Source: UPXZ01 sp964634605 (lineage in GTDB: Bacteria > Bacteroidota > Bacteroidia > Bacteroidales > Paludibacteraceae). Taken from it: a DNA stretch of 11,790 bases. The stretch spans positions 1 to 11,790 of the forward strand of contig CAZWLJ010000062.1 of the NCBI GenBank assembly GCA_964634605.1, read 5' to 3'. The notes beneath the pieces were generated by a model. It had not been told where the DNA came from and ran no database searches. It saw only the letters and a program-made list of their open reading frames with translations. A program made the position numbers and the translations under genes. This document shows positions 5,738-11,790 of the stretch, in pieces. Numbering within the stretch: position 1 is the stretch's first letter; each line of letters opens with the position of its first letter.

Positions 5738-6283
5738 TTAGTTTTTCTTAAATGGTAATCCAAATTCCTTCAACAGTGCAAGACCTTCTTCATCAGTATT
5801 GGCTGTGGTTACAAATGTAATATTCATACCCATAAGTTTGCTGATGCTGTCGATGTTGATTTCCGGAAAAATGATCTGTTCGGTGATTCCCAGGGTATAA
5901 TTCCCTTTACCGTCAAATTTATTTTCGATACCCTTGAAGTCGCGGATACGTGGTAATGCTACGCGAACCAAACGTTCCAGAAACTCGTACATACGTTCGC
6001 CACGCAGAGTGACGCGTACACCGATAGGCATTTTTTTACGGAGTTTGAAGTTTGAAATATCTTTCTTCGAAATAGTTTGTACGGCTTTCTGACCAGTGAT
6101 GGTTGTCATTTCGTTGATAGCTGTTTCAATGATTTTTTTATCTGCTACAGCAGATCCTAATCCCTGATTCAGTACAATTTTTTCGAGTTTCGGTACTTGC
6201 ATCACTGTAGTATAGCCGAATTCCTTGACTAATGCCGGAACAATACGTTCCTTGTATTCTTTTCTTAAACTTGCTGTTTCCAT
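5738..6283 (-). CDS. rplE: 50S ribosomal protein uL5
   Basis: A 181-residue uL5, which binds 5S rRNA and contacts the P-site tRNA and the uS13 bridge. It starts METASLRKEYKERIVPAL. Diagnostic stretches are MQVPKLEKIVLNQGLG and the signature LRKKMPIGVRVTLRGERMY. A frame-open ATG at 6337 would add 18 residues overlapping rplX. I chose 6283 because the extension (rich in Lys, Trp and Phe) has no family counterpart. The ATG at 6283 also has AGGAGAGG upstream and sits one base after the rplX stop, consistent with tight coupling. In E. coli this junction is the uS8 repression site. Confidence 0.97.
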   Translation of the reverse strand: METASLRKEYKERIVPALVKEFGYTTVMQVPKLEKIVLNQGLGSAVADKKIIETAINEMTTITGQKAVQTISKKDISNFKLRKKMPIGVRVTLRGERMYEFLERLVRVALPRIRDFKGIENKFDGKGNYTLGITEQIIFPEINIDSISKLMGMNITFVTTANTDEEGLALLKEFGLPFKKN

Positions 6284-6284
6284 A

Positions 6285-6596
6285 TTAAATTTCCTCTCCT
6301 GTTTTTTTAGAAACACGTACCAGTCTGCCTTCTGCATTCAGTTTACGTCCAACGCGTACTGGTTTTCCTTTTTCAGCCGGATTCAGATTTGAAATATGAA
6401 TAGCTGCTTCCTTTTTAATAATACCTCCCTGAGGAGCTTTCGCATTGGGCTTGGTATTTTTTGATACCATGTTAATACCTTCTACGATTGCGCGCTGTTT
6501 TTTAACCTGGACTTCCAATACCCGTCCTGTTTTACCTTTATCAACACCGGCATTCACAAATACTGTATCGCCCTTTTTTATGTGTAATTTACTCAT
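6285..6596 (-). CDS. rplX: 50S ribosomal protein uL24
   Basis: A 103-residue uL24, an early-assembly protein at the exit side of the large subunit. The KOW motif is visible near the N-terminus (HIKKGDTVFVNAGVDKGKTG, about residues 5-24), followed by VNMVSKNTKP-like and GGIIKKEAAIHISN segments typical of the family. A GTG directly upstream (6599) would add one residue. I chose the ATG at 6596 because MSKLHIKKGD is the conserved start. The last codons (GEEI) overlap the AGGAGAGG motif of rplE, so the 3' end of this gene doubles as the rplE ribosome binding site. Confidence 0.96.
   Translation of the reverse strand: MSKLHIKKGDTVFVNAGVDKGKTGRVLEVQVKKQRAIVEGINMVSKNTKPNAKAPQGGIIKKEAAIHISNLNPAEKGKPVRVGRKLNAEGRLVRVSKKTGEEI
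6291..6300 (-). promoter_or_regulatory. Shine-Dalgarno site of rplE inside the end of rplX
   Basis: The minus strand reads AGGAGAGGAA, lying inside the last codons of rplX. The second GAGG ends nine bases before the rplE ATG at 6283. It supports that start over the upstream ATG at 6337. Confidence 0.75.
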
Positions 6597-6615
6597 CACT
6601 TAATTATTTCAATGG

Positions 6616-6981
6616 TTAAAGCACCTCGGGTGCAAGTGATATAATTTTCATATTGGTAGCACGAAGTTCACGGGCTACCGGACCAAATATACGGCTTCCA
6701 CGGATTTCACCGGCTGCATTTAATAATACGCAGGCGTTGTCATCGAAACGGATGTAAGAACCGTCGGCGCGACGAACTTCTTTTTTTGTCCGTACGACTA
6801 CTGCTTTTGACACAGTTCCCTTTTTAATATCGCCCGAGGGGATAACGTTTTTAACTGTTACGACGATGATATCGCCTAACGTTGCATAACGTTTACCGGT
6901 TCCTCCCAACACGCGGATACAAAGTGCTTCCTTTGCGCCGCTGTTGTCAGCTACTGTGAGTCTTGATTCTTGTTGTATCAT
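6616..6981 (-). CDS. rplN: 50S ribosomal protein uL14
   Basis: A 121-residue uL14 forming part of an inter-subunit bridge and the binding surface of the silencing factor RsfS. It begins MIQQESRLTVADNSGAKEA. The signature IRVLGGTGKRYATLGDIIVV, the ADGSYIRFDDNACVLLN strand and the ending ATNMKIISLAPEVL are all present. Length is standard (121-123). It is five bases after rpsQ with no Shine-Dalgarno motif. By convention it is the first gene of the spc part, but no promoter is seen between rpsQ and rplN, so it is probably read from upstream. Confidence 0.98.
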   Translation of the reverse strand: MIQQESRLTVADNSGAKEALCIRVLGGTGKRYATLGDIIVVTVKNVIPSGDIKKGTVSKAVVVRTKKEVRRADGSYIRFDDNACVLLNAAGEIRGSRIFGPVARELRATNMKIISLAPEVL

Positions 6982-6986
6982 AATTC

Positions 6987-7244
6987 TTACTTAGCTCTTT
7001 CGTTAATTTGGATTAGTCTCCATCTTTTCAATTTACTCAGAGGACGGGTTTCCATGATTGTCACAGTGTCTCCAATGTTGCAGTCATTTTTTTCGTCGTG
7101 AGCGTGATATTTCTTGGTCTTATTTACGAATTTACCGTAAATGGGGTGTTTTTCTTTCCATTTTACTGCTACAGTAATGGTTTTATCCATCTTGTTGCTC
7201 GAAACCACACCTGTTCTTACTTTTCTTAAATTTCTTGTTTCCAT
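6987..7244 (-). CDS. rpsQ: 30S ribosomal protein uS17
   Basis: An 85-residue OB-fold protein, one of the primary binders of 16S rRNA. It begins METRNLRKVRTGVVSSNKMD. The signature DKTITVAVKWKEKHPIYGKF, the KKYHAHDEKNDCNIGDTV segment and METRPLSKLKRWRLI are diagnostic. Length is typical (about 80-90). It sits 13 bases after rpmC and five bases before rplN. The A/T-rich leader has no Shine-Dalgarno motif. Confidence 0.98.
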   Translation of the reverse strand: METRNLRKVRTGVVSSNKMDKTITVAVKWKEKHPIYGKFVNKTKKYHAHDEKNDCNIGDTVTIMETRPLSKLKRWRLIQINERAK

Positions 7245-7257
7245 CAGAATCTAATTT

Positions 7258-7452
7258 TTATTTGTTTAATTCTCTCTGACGCAATTCGGTGGCAAAACGT
7301 GCGATATTCCGACGAATATCCTTGATTTGCAGCGGATTATCAAGGGGAGAAATGGCATGATTCATCTTCATGCGTGATAGATGGTTTTTTTCTGCATCTA
7401 AACGTTCAAGAAGTTCTTTGTCAGTTAATTCTTTTATTTCACTTGTTTTCAT
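7258..7452 (-). CDS. rpmC: 50S ribosomal protein uL29
   Basis: A 64-residue, two-helix protein at the peptide exit of the large subunit, near the docking site of trigger factor and SRP. MKTSEIKELTDKELLERLDA forms the first helix, and a KDIRRNIARFATELRQRE helix carries the family signature. Length is normal (60-70). It follows rplP by 12 bases and precedes rpsQ by 13, the standard rplP-rpmC-rpsQ order. No Shine-Dalgarno motif is visible. Confidence 0.97.
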   Translation of the reverse strand: MKTSEIKELTDKELLERLDAEKNHLSRMKMNHAISPLDNPLQIKDIRRNIARFATELRQRELNK

Positions 7453-7464
7453 ATTCTTAAGCTA

Positions 7465-7893
7465 TTATTTAGATGTGTAATCATAATCGCGTCTTACCAC
7501 GAATTTAGTGGCTACTGGAAGTTTTTGAGCAGCTAATCTCAGTGCTTCCTTTGCTATATCGAAAGAAACTCCTTCTATTTCGAAGAGGATGCGTCCCGGG
7601 GTAACGGGTGCTACGAATCCTTCAGGATTTCCTTTACCTTTACCCTGACGTGTATCAGCAGGTTTGCGGGTAATAGCCTTATCGGGGAACACGCGAATCC
7701 ATACTTGCCCTTCACGTTGCATGAAACGGGTTACTGCAACACGGGCAGCTTCGAGCTGGCGACCTGTAAGCCATTTGGATTCCAGGGTTTTAATACCGAA
7801 GGAACCAAATGCCAACTGATTTCCGCGTTGTGCATTTCCTTTGAAACGTCCGTCCTGCTGTCTTCTGAATTTGGTTTTTTTAGGTTGTAACAT
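7465..7893 (-). CDS. rplP: 50S ribosomal protein uL16
   Basis: A 142-residue uL16, a late-assembly protein that organises the A-site and the peptidyl transferase centre. It begins MLQPKKTKFRRQQDGRFKG. The core has the conserved RFMQREGQVWIRVFPDK and the loop TRQGKGKGNPEGFVAPVTPG. Arg82 lies where E. coli Arg81, the target of the hydroxylase RoxA/YcfD, would align; whether it is modified here is unknown. The C-terminus (RLAAQKLPVATKFVVRRDYD) matches the family. It follows rpsC by 23 bases and has an A/T-rich leader. Confidence 0.98.
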   Translation of the reverse strand: MLQPKKTKFRRQQDGRFKGNAQRGNQLAFGSFGIKTLESKWLTGRQLEAARVAVTRFMQREGQVWIRVFPDKAITRKPADTRQGKGKGNPEGFVAPVTPGRILFEIEGVSFDIAKEALRLAAQKLPVATKFVVRRDYDYTSK

Positions 7894-7916
7894 AATATTC
7901 TAAATCAAATGCATTA

Positions 7917-8660
7917 TTACCTGTTATTTTTTCTTTTTTTGAAACCTTTTCCACCGCGGTCCGAACGATCATTTGCATGATATCCTCCACGACCTGATTC
8001 TTTGGCAGAGGTAAAATTAGGTGCCAAGTCTTTTTTACCGTATATTTCACCACGGCAAATCCATACTTTTATTCCAATCAGACCTACTTTTGTCAAAGCT
8101 TCGGCGTGAGCGTAATCAATGTCTGCTCTGAAGGTATGAAGAGGAGTTCTTCCTTCCTTATACATCTCCGAACGTGCCATTTCAGCTCCGTTCAGACGAC
8201 CTGATACCTGTATTTTAATACCTTCGGCTCCCAGTCTCATGGTTGAAGCGATAGCCATTTTCACCGCTCTGCGGTATGCTATTTTTCCTTCTACCTGACG
8301 TGCCACGTTGTTGGCTACGATTACTGCATCGAGTTCGGGGCGTTTGATTTCGAAGATATTGATCTGCACTTCCTTGTCGGTAATTTTTTTCAATTCTTCC
8401 TTCAGCTTATCAACTTCCTGGCCACCTTTGCCGATAATAATACCGGGACGGGCTGTGCACACGGTGATGGTAATAAGTTTCAGTGTACGCTCGATAACGA
8501 TGCGTGATACGCTTGCTTTTGCAAGGCGGGCGTTCAGATATTTTCTGATTTTGCTGTCTTCCAGTATCGTGTCGCCATAATTGTTGCCACCATACCAGTT
8601 AGAGTCCCATCCGCGGATGATTCCCAAACGATTACTTATCGGATTTGTTTTCTGTCCCAT
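7917..8660 (-). CDS. rpsC: 30S ribosomal protein uS3
   Basis: A 247-residue uS3, which lines the mRNA entry tunnel with uS4 and uS5. It begins MGQKTNPISNRLGIIRGWDS. The type II KH domain has its GKGG loop at residues 77-80 (IIIGKGGQEV). The C-terminal domain signature (GRLNGAEMARSEMYKEGRTP) is at 154-173. The end is a Gly/Arg/Lys-rich tail of about 30 residues, making it somewhat longer than the 233-residue E. coli protein, as is common in the phylum. It starts five bases after the rplV stop with no Shine-Dalgarno motif. Confidence 0.98.
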   Translation of the reverse strand: MGQKTNPISNRLGIIRGWDSNWYGGNNYGDTILEDSKIRKYLNARLAKASVSRIVIERTLKLITITVCTARPGIIIGKGGQEVDKLKEELKKITDKEVQINIFEIKRPELDAVIVANNVARQVEGKIAYRRAVKMAIASTMRLGAEGIKIQVSGRLNGAEMARSEMYKEGRTPLHTFRADIDYAHAEALTKVGLIGIKVWICRGEIYGKKDLAPNFTSAKESGRGGYHANDRSDRGGKGFKKRKNNR

Positions 8661-8665
8661 CTTGC

Positions 8666-9076
8666 TTAATTTTGGTTGTCGTTAGTATTTTTGGTATCCA
8701 CATACAGTGTTACGTGATTGGAGCGCTTGCGGATACGATAACCACGTCCCTGAGGAGCGGTACGCAAACGTTTGAGCATTGTAGCTGAATCCACGTATAC
8801 TGCACTTACATATAAATTTGCATTTTCTGCTTTATCTTCCACTTTTGTTTCCCAGTTGGCGATAGCAGATTTCAGCAGTTTTTCCATTCTGACAGAAGCT
8901 TCTTTATTTGAGAACTTTAATACGCTCAAAGCTTTGTTCACTTCCATCCCACGGATCATGTCCGCCACAAGGCGCATCTTGCGTGGTGATGTTGGAACAT
9001 TATTAAGCTTGGCGAAATAAAGCGATTTGTTGGCTTCTTTTCTTGCTTCGGCTGATATTTTTTTTCTTTGACCCAT
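8666..9076 (-). CDS. rplV: 50S ribosomal protein uL22
   Basis: A 136-residue uL22 whose long hairpin lines the polypeptide exit tunnel. The conserved VPTSPRKMRLVADMIRG helix is preceded by about 26 extra residues, rich in Lys and Ala, compared with the 110-residue E. coli protein. N-terminal extensions of this type are usual in Bacteroidota. The tunnel hairpin (TMLKRLRTAPQGRGYRIRKR) and final strand (SNHVTLYVDTK) are intact. The start ATG at 9076 is 46 bases after rpsS; no internal ATG gives a better family match. No Shine-Dalgarno motif is visible. Confidence 0.97.
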   Translation of the reverse strand: MGQRKKISAEARKEANKSLYFAKLNNVPTSPRKMRLVADMIRGMEVNKALSVLKFSNKEASVRMEKLLKSAIANWETKVEDKAENANLYVSAVYVDSATMLKRLRTAPQGRGYRIRKRSNHVTLYVDTKNTNDNQN

Positions 9077-9122
9077 TGTATCGAAATTTTTACTTTTTTC
9101 TTACTTTAAACTTTTCAATGGA

Positions 9123-9389
9123 TTATTTCTTTTTACCACCGTGACCGCGGAAGATACGAGTTGGTGCAAATTCGCCCAGTTTATGTCCTACCATGTTTTC
9201 GGTTACGTACACGGGAATAAATTTATTTCCATTGTGAACTGCAATTGTGTGACCTACAAAATCAGGTGATATCATTGTAGCGCGCGACCAGGTTTTGATT
9301 ACGGATTTTTTACCGCTTTCATTCATTGCCAGCACTTTCTTTTCCAACTTCACGTTGATAAATGGTCCTTTTTTTAACGAACGGCTCAT
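9123..9389 (-). CDS. rpsS: 30S ribosomal protein uS19
   Basis: An 88-residue uS19 that forms a head complex with uS13 and contacts the A-site side. It begins MSRSLKKGPFINVKLEKKV. The hallmark segments TWSRATMISPDFVGHTIAVH, FIPVYVTENMVGHKLGEF and APTRIFRGHGGKKK are complete. Length is standard (about 88-93). It begins 22 bases after rplB in an A/T-rich leader with no Shine-Dalgarno motif and is followed by rplV, the canonical order. Confidence 0.98.
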   Translation of the reverse strand: MSRSLKKGPFINVKLEKKVLAMNESGKKSVIKTWSRATMISPDFVGHTIAVHNGNKFIPVYVTENMVGHKLGEFAPTRIFRGHGGKKK

Positions 9390-9411
9390 ATTATTTACTT
9401 AGTTTTTCTGA

Positions 9412-10236
9412 TTATTTTTTTCTTCTTTCAATAATATACTGATTTGACTGGTTTTTCGGATGACGTGTTCTGTATCCTTTTGCCAATAAACCTTTACGTG
9501 AACGTGGATGTCCACCAGAAGCGCGGCCTTCACCACCACCCATGGGGTGATCAACCGGGTTCATAGCTACACCTCTCACGCGTGGACGACGTCCAAGCCA
9601 ACGAGAACGACCTGCTTTTCCTGATCTTTCCAGTGCGTGGTCAGAGTTTCCTACACTTCCAACAGTTGCTTTACAGGTAGAAAGTATTTTTCTGATTTCG
9701 CCTGAAGGTAATTTAACGATTACATATTTTTCTTCTCTCGAAGTTAATTGTGCAAAGGTACCTGCCGAGCGAGCCATTGATGCTCCCTGACCGGGACGGA
9801 GTTCAATATTGTGAACTACGGTTCCAAGCGGGATATCCTGTAAAAACAACGCATTTCCTACTTCAGGAGCAGCCTGGGCACCTGAAAGAACTACTTGACC
9901 CACTTGCAATCCGTTCGGAGCAAGAATGTAACGTTTTTCGCCATCAGCATAATAAAGCAATGCAATACGGGCCGAACGATTCGGATCGTATTCAATTGCT
10001 TTCACTGTAGCAGGCACACCATCTTTGTTACGTTTAAAGTCAATTACTCTGTATTTTCTCTTGTGACCGCCTCCGATGTAGCGCATGGTCATTTTACCGT
10101 CGTGGTTTCGACCTCCGCTCTTACGTGTACCTGTTACAAGCGATTTTTCTGGTGCACTTGCAGTAATTGTGTCAAATGTACCAATAATCTTGTGTCTTTG
10201 CCCCGGTGTGGTGGGGTTTAATTTACGTACAGCCAT
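9412..10236 (-). CDS. rplB: 50S ribosomal protein uL2
   Basis: A 274-residue uL2, one of the most conserved ribosomal proteins, needed for subunit association and a functional peptidyl transferase centre. It begins MAVRKLNPTTPGQRHKI. The OB-fold and SH3-like domains carry GRNHDGKMTMRYIGGGHKRK and the IELRPGQGASMARSAGTFAQ stretch. The C-terminal signature NPVDHPMGGGEGRASGGH holds His230, equivalent to the essential E. coli His229. Length is normal (273-276). The leader (ACTAAAATAAATAAATG) has no Shine-Dalgarno motif, and the 68-base gap after rplW contains a competing-hairpin arrangement that ends 12 bases before this start. Confidence 0.99.
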   Translation of the reverse strand: MAVRKLNPTTPGQRHKIIGTFDTITASAPEKSLVTGTRKSGGRNHDGKMTMRYIGGGHKRKYRVIDFKRNKDGVPATVKAIEYDPNRSARIALLYYADGEKRYILAPNGLQVGQVVLSGAQAAPEVGNALFLQDIPLGTVVHNIELRPGQGASMARSAGTFAQLTSREEKYVIVKLPSGEIRKILSTCKATVGSVGNSDHALERSGKAGRSRWLGRRPRVRGVAMNPVDHPMGGGEGRASGGHPRSRKGLLAKGYRTRHPKNQSNQYIIERRKK

Positions 10237-10247
10237 TTATTTATTTT

Positions 10248-10292
10248 AGTTTCGAGTTTGAAGTTTCGGGATCTTATTCAGAACCCGAAACT
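10248..10292 (-). promoter_or_regulatory. Competing inverted repeats in the rplW-rplB gap
   Basis: In the mRNA, arm A AGTTTCGGG (10292-10284) pairs perfectly with arm B CCCGAAACT (10270-10262). The hairpin is extended by an A-A mismatch and a 3-pair TCT/AGA inner stem with a five-base loop. A third arm C, CTCGAAACT (10256-10248), can also pair with arm A over nine positions with one G-U, so the two structures exclude each other. Arm C ends 12 bases before the rplB start codon. No U-run follows, so it is not an intrinsic terminator. A regulatory role is an inference; a decayed dispersed repeat is the alternative. Confidence 0.55.
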
Positions 10293-10304
10293 CATTACTA
10301 TTTT

Positions 10305-10595
10305 TTAGATATTGCTATAAAAATCAATTGTATCTCCTTCTTTCAGTGTAACAACCGCTTTCTTATAAGCGTTGGTAGCTCCCTTGCTGTATCCGCCTTT
10401 TGTATAGCGAATTTTGTTTTTAGGTGCTACTATCATCGTATTGATGTCAGTTACTGTTACATTGTACATCTCCTCGATTGCTTTCCTGATTTCAATTTTG
10501 TTGGCGTTTTTATCTACTCTAAAGCCGTAACGATTCAGCTTTTCTCCAAGCTGAGTCATTTTCTCAGTAACGATTGGTTTTGTTATTATTGACAT
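10305..10595 (-). CDS. rplW: 50S ribosomal protein uL23
   Basis: A 96-residue uL23 located at the rim of the exit tunnel, the docking site of trigger factor and SRP. It begins MSIITKPIVTEKMTQLGEKL. The conserved IVTEK box, the YGFRVDKNANKIEIRKAIEE helix-strand and the VTVTDINTMI strand are typical, followed by a basic loop (KNKIRYTKGGYSKGA) that reaches into rRNA. The ATG at 10595 is 12 bases after rplD and is preceded by AAGGAGGT, which starts in the rplD stop codon. It ends 68 bases ahead of rplB. Confidence 0.97.
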   Translation of the reverse strand: MSIITKPIVTEKMTQLGEKLNRYGFRVDKNANKIEIRKAIEEMYNVTVTDINTMIVAPKNKIRYTKGGYSKGATNAYKKAVVTLKEGDTIDFYSNI

Positions 10596-10602
10596 ATCTT
10601 TA

Positions 10603-10608
10603 CCTCCT
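10603..10608 (-). promoter_or_regulatory. Shine-Dalgarno site of rplW overlapping the rplD stop
   Basis: The minus strand reads TAAGGAGGTAAAGATATG: the TAA is the rplD stop, AGGAGG begins on its last base, and a seven-base spacer leads to the rplW ATG. This is the strongest motif of the window together with that of rplF. Confidence 0.85.
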
Positions 10609-11237
10609 TATGCTTTAAATGTTTGCTGTAATACGGCAACTGAATCTTCAGTAAATACAATATTTTTTGCTCCAACGATTGAATAAGTGCTTAATTCTGA
10701 AACGGTTAACACATTCACTCCCGGTAAATTACGAGCCGACAAATATACGTTTTTATTTCCATTTGACAAAATGAAAAGTGTCTTTTTATCAGCTACTTGC
10801 AGATTTTTTAATATTGCTACAAAATTCTTTGTTTTAGGAGCTTCGAAATTCAGTTCGTTTACTACTGTGATGGCATTGTCTTTGGCTTTGTATGACAAAG
10901 CTGACTTGCGGGCCAGTTGTTTAACCTTCTTATTAAGTTTGAAACTGTAATCGCGTGGAACGGGACCGAAAATACGACCTCCACCTACGCGTACCGGCGA
11001 CTTGATATCACCCGGACGAGCACCTCCGCTACCTTTCTGACGACCAAGTTTACGTGTACTACCTGCTATTTCGCTTCTTCCTTTTGATTTATGTGTGCCT
11101 TGACGCTTGTTTGCCAGATACTGTTTCACATCCAGATAAATAGCATGGTCATTTGGCTCAACACCGAAAACAGAATCATCCAGTGATACTTTTTTCCCGG
11201 TTTCTTTTCCTTTAATGTCTAAAATATTCAGTTCCAT
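10608..11237 (-). CDS. rplD: 50S ribosomal protein uL4
   Basis: A 209-residue uL4, whose long loop lines the constriction of the exit tunnel together with uL22. It begins MELNILDIKGKETGKKVSLD. The tunnel loop spans about residues 46-98 with GSTRKLGRQKGSGGARPGDI, IKSPVRVGGGRIFGP and PRDYSFKLNKKVK; the globular domain follows with the usual SALSYKAKD start. Length is typical (about 200-210). In E. coli, uL4 also represses the S10 genes by acting on their leader, which lies outside this window. It starts two bases after the rplC stop with no Shine-Dalgarno motif, pointing to coupling. Confidence 0.98.
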   Translation of the reverse strand: MELNILDIKGKETGKKVSLDDSVFGVEPNDHAIYLDVKQYLANKRQGTHKSKGRSEIAGSTRKLGRQKGSGGARPGDIKSPVRVGGGRIFGPVPRDYSFKLNKKVKQLARKSALSYKAKDNAITVVNELNFEAPKTKNFVAILKNLQVADKKTLFILSNGNKNVYLSARNLPGVNVLTVSELSTYSIVGAKNIVFTEDSVAVLQQTFKA

Positions 11238-11239
11238 GA

Positions 11240-11790
11240 TTACTTATTGATGATTACGATTGAACCTTTGGCTCCCGGTACTGATCCTTTGATAACCAGT
11301 AAATTATGTTCCGGTATAACCTTTAATATCTGCAAATTCTGCATTGTTACCCTGTCGCCGCCAGTGCGTCCGCCCATGCGCATGCCCGGCATAACGCGGG
11401 AAGGCCATGAAGATGCACCAAGTGAACCCGGGGCACGCAAACGGTTATGCTGACCATGAGTAGCATCACCTACACCACCAAAACCGTGTCTTTTCACTAC
11501 ACCCTGGTGTCCTTTACCTTTTGAAGTTCCGATTACATCTACGTAAGTGTCGGCTTCAAACAAATTGTCAACGGTGATTACATCACCTAATTTAAATTCC
11601 TGTTCGAATTCTTTGAACTCAACCAAGTGGCGCTGAGGTGCTACTCCTGCTACTTTGAAATGACCTGCTTCTGCTTTGGTTGTATGTTTTTCAGTCTTTG
11701 TCTGAAAACCTACTTGCACGGCAGAATAACCGTCTGTTTCTACAGTTTTAATTTGAGTAACAACACAAGGACCTGCTTCGATAACAGTGC
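11240..11790 (-). CDS. rplC: 50S ribosomal protein uL3, N-terminus missing (partial)
   Basis: The gene runs off the right edge; the frame stays open to the last base and reads TVIEAGPCVVTQIKTVETDG just inside it, a conserved part of uL3. A GTG at 11719 could be mistaken for the start but is an internal Val codon. About 182 codons are visible; given a family length near 205, roughly 22 residues are missing. uL3 is an early-assembly protein whose loop reaches the peptidyl transferase centre, seen here as GATHGQHNRLRAPGSLG and RVMPGMRMGGRTGGDRVT. The end is PGAKGSIVIINK. rplD follows after two bases, the standard S10 order. Confidence 0.97.
   Translation of the reverse strand, partial: TVIEAGPCVVTQIKTVETDGYSAVQVGFQTKTEKHTTKAEAGHFKVAGVAPQRHLVEFKEFEQEFKLGDVITVDNLFEADTYVDVIGTSKGKGHQGVVKRHGFGGVGDATHGQHNRLRAPGSLGASSWPSRVMPGMRMGGRTGGDRVTMQNLQILKVIPEHNLLVIKGSVPGAKGSIVIINK

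Noticed and set aside
6284..6337. 18-residue N-terminal extension of uL5 from an ATG at 6337
   Set aside because: It overlaps rplX, has no match to the uL5 family, and the ATG at 6283 has a ribosome binding motif and the conserved start.
6597..6599. GTG start one codon upstream of the rplX ATG
   Set aside because: The adjacent ATG gives the conserved N-terminus MSKLHIKKGD and needs no rare start codon.
9895..10221. 108-codon plus-strand open frame opposite rplB
   Set aside because: It lies wholly inside the highly conserved uL2 gene; the open frame follows from the codon use of the real gene.
10206..10592. 128-codon plus-strand open frame opposite rplW and the rplW-rplB gap
   Set aside because: It is the antisense shadow of a clear uL23 gene, rich in Cys, Phe and Tyr, with no recognisable domain.
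1..11790. A hidden novel system (defence genes, mobile element, CRISPR array) inside the window
   Set aside because: Nearly every base belongs to a conserved ribosomal, translation or export gene in canonical order; no spaced direct repeats, transposase, toxin-like or foreign reading frame is present.

Overview
The window is one uninterrupted stretch of the conserved S10-spc-alpha ribosomal protein cluster. All genes lie on the minus strand, so transcription runs from the high to the low coordinates. It holds 25 recognisable coding regions. The two at the edges are cut: rplC (uL3) at the right edge lacks its N-terminus, and rpsM (uS13) at the left edge shows only its first 14 codons. I see no tRNA, rRNA, CRISPR, transposase or foreign gene.

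Order in the direction of transcription: the S10 part is rplC(partial)-rplD-rplW-rplB-rpsS-rplV-rpsC-rplP-rpmC-rpsQ. The spc part is rplN-rplX-rplE-rpsN-rpsH-rplF-rplR-rpsE-rpmD-rplO-secY. It is followed by map-infA-rpmJ and the start of the alpha part (rpsM). Most junctions are 1-46 bases and none overlap once starts are corrected, as expected for a co-transcribed, translationally coupled cluster. Four junctions are longer (rplW-rplB 68, rpsN-rpsH 141, secY-map 88, infA-rpmJ 142 bases). These contain inverted repeats or REP-like C/G-rich elements, and none has the shape of an intrinsic terminator.

The organism is most likely a member of the Bacteroidota, probably Bacteroidales. The reasons are secY-map-infA-rpmJ-rpsM without adk, a zinc-free bL36 with one Cys, an 89-residue zinc-free uS14, an N-terminally extended uL22, moderate-to-low GC, and A/T-rich leaders mostly lacking Shine-Dalgarno sequences. 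I cannot name a genus from sequence alone.

Together the genes supply a large share of the proteins of both ribosomal subunits, an initiation factor (IF-1), the enzyme that removes the initiator methionine (MetAP) and the pore of the protein export channel (SecY). I do not see a previously undescribed system. The points worth a second look are non-coding: a competing-hairpin arrangement ahead of rplB, REP-like elements in two gaps, a long inverted repeat between secY and map, and strong Shine-Dalgarno sequences confined to a few internal genes in a phylum that rarely uses them.
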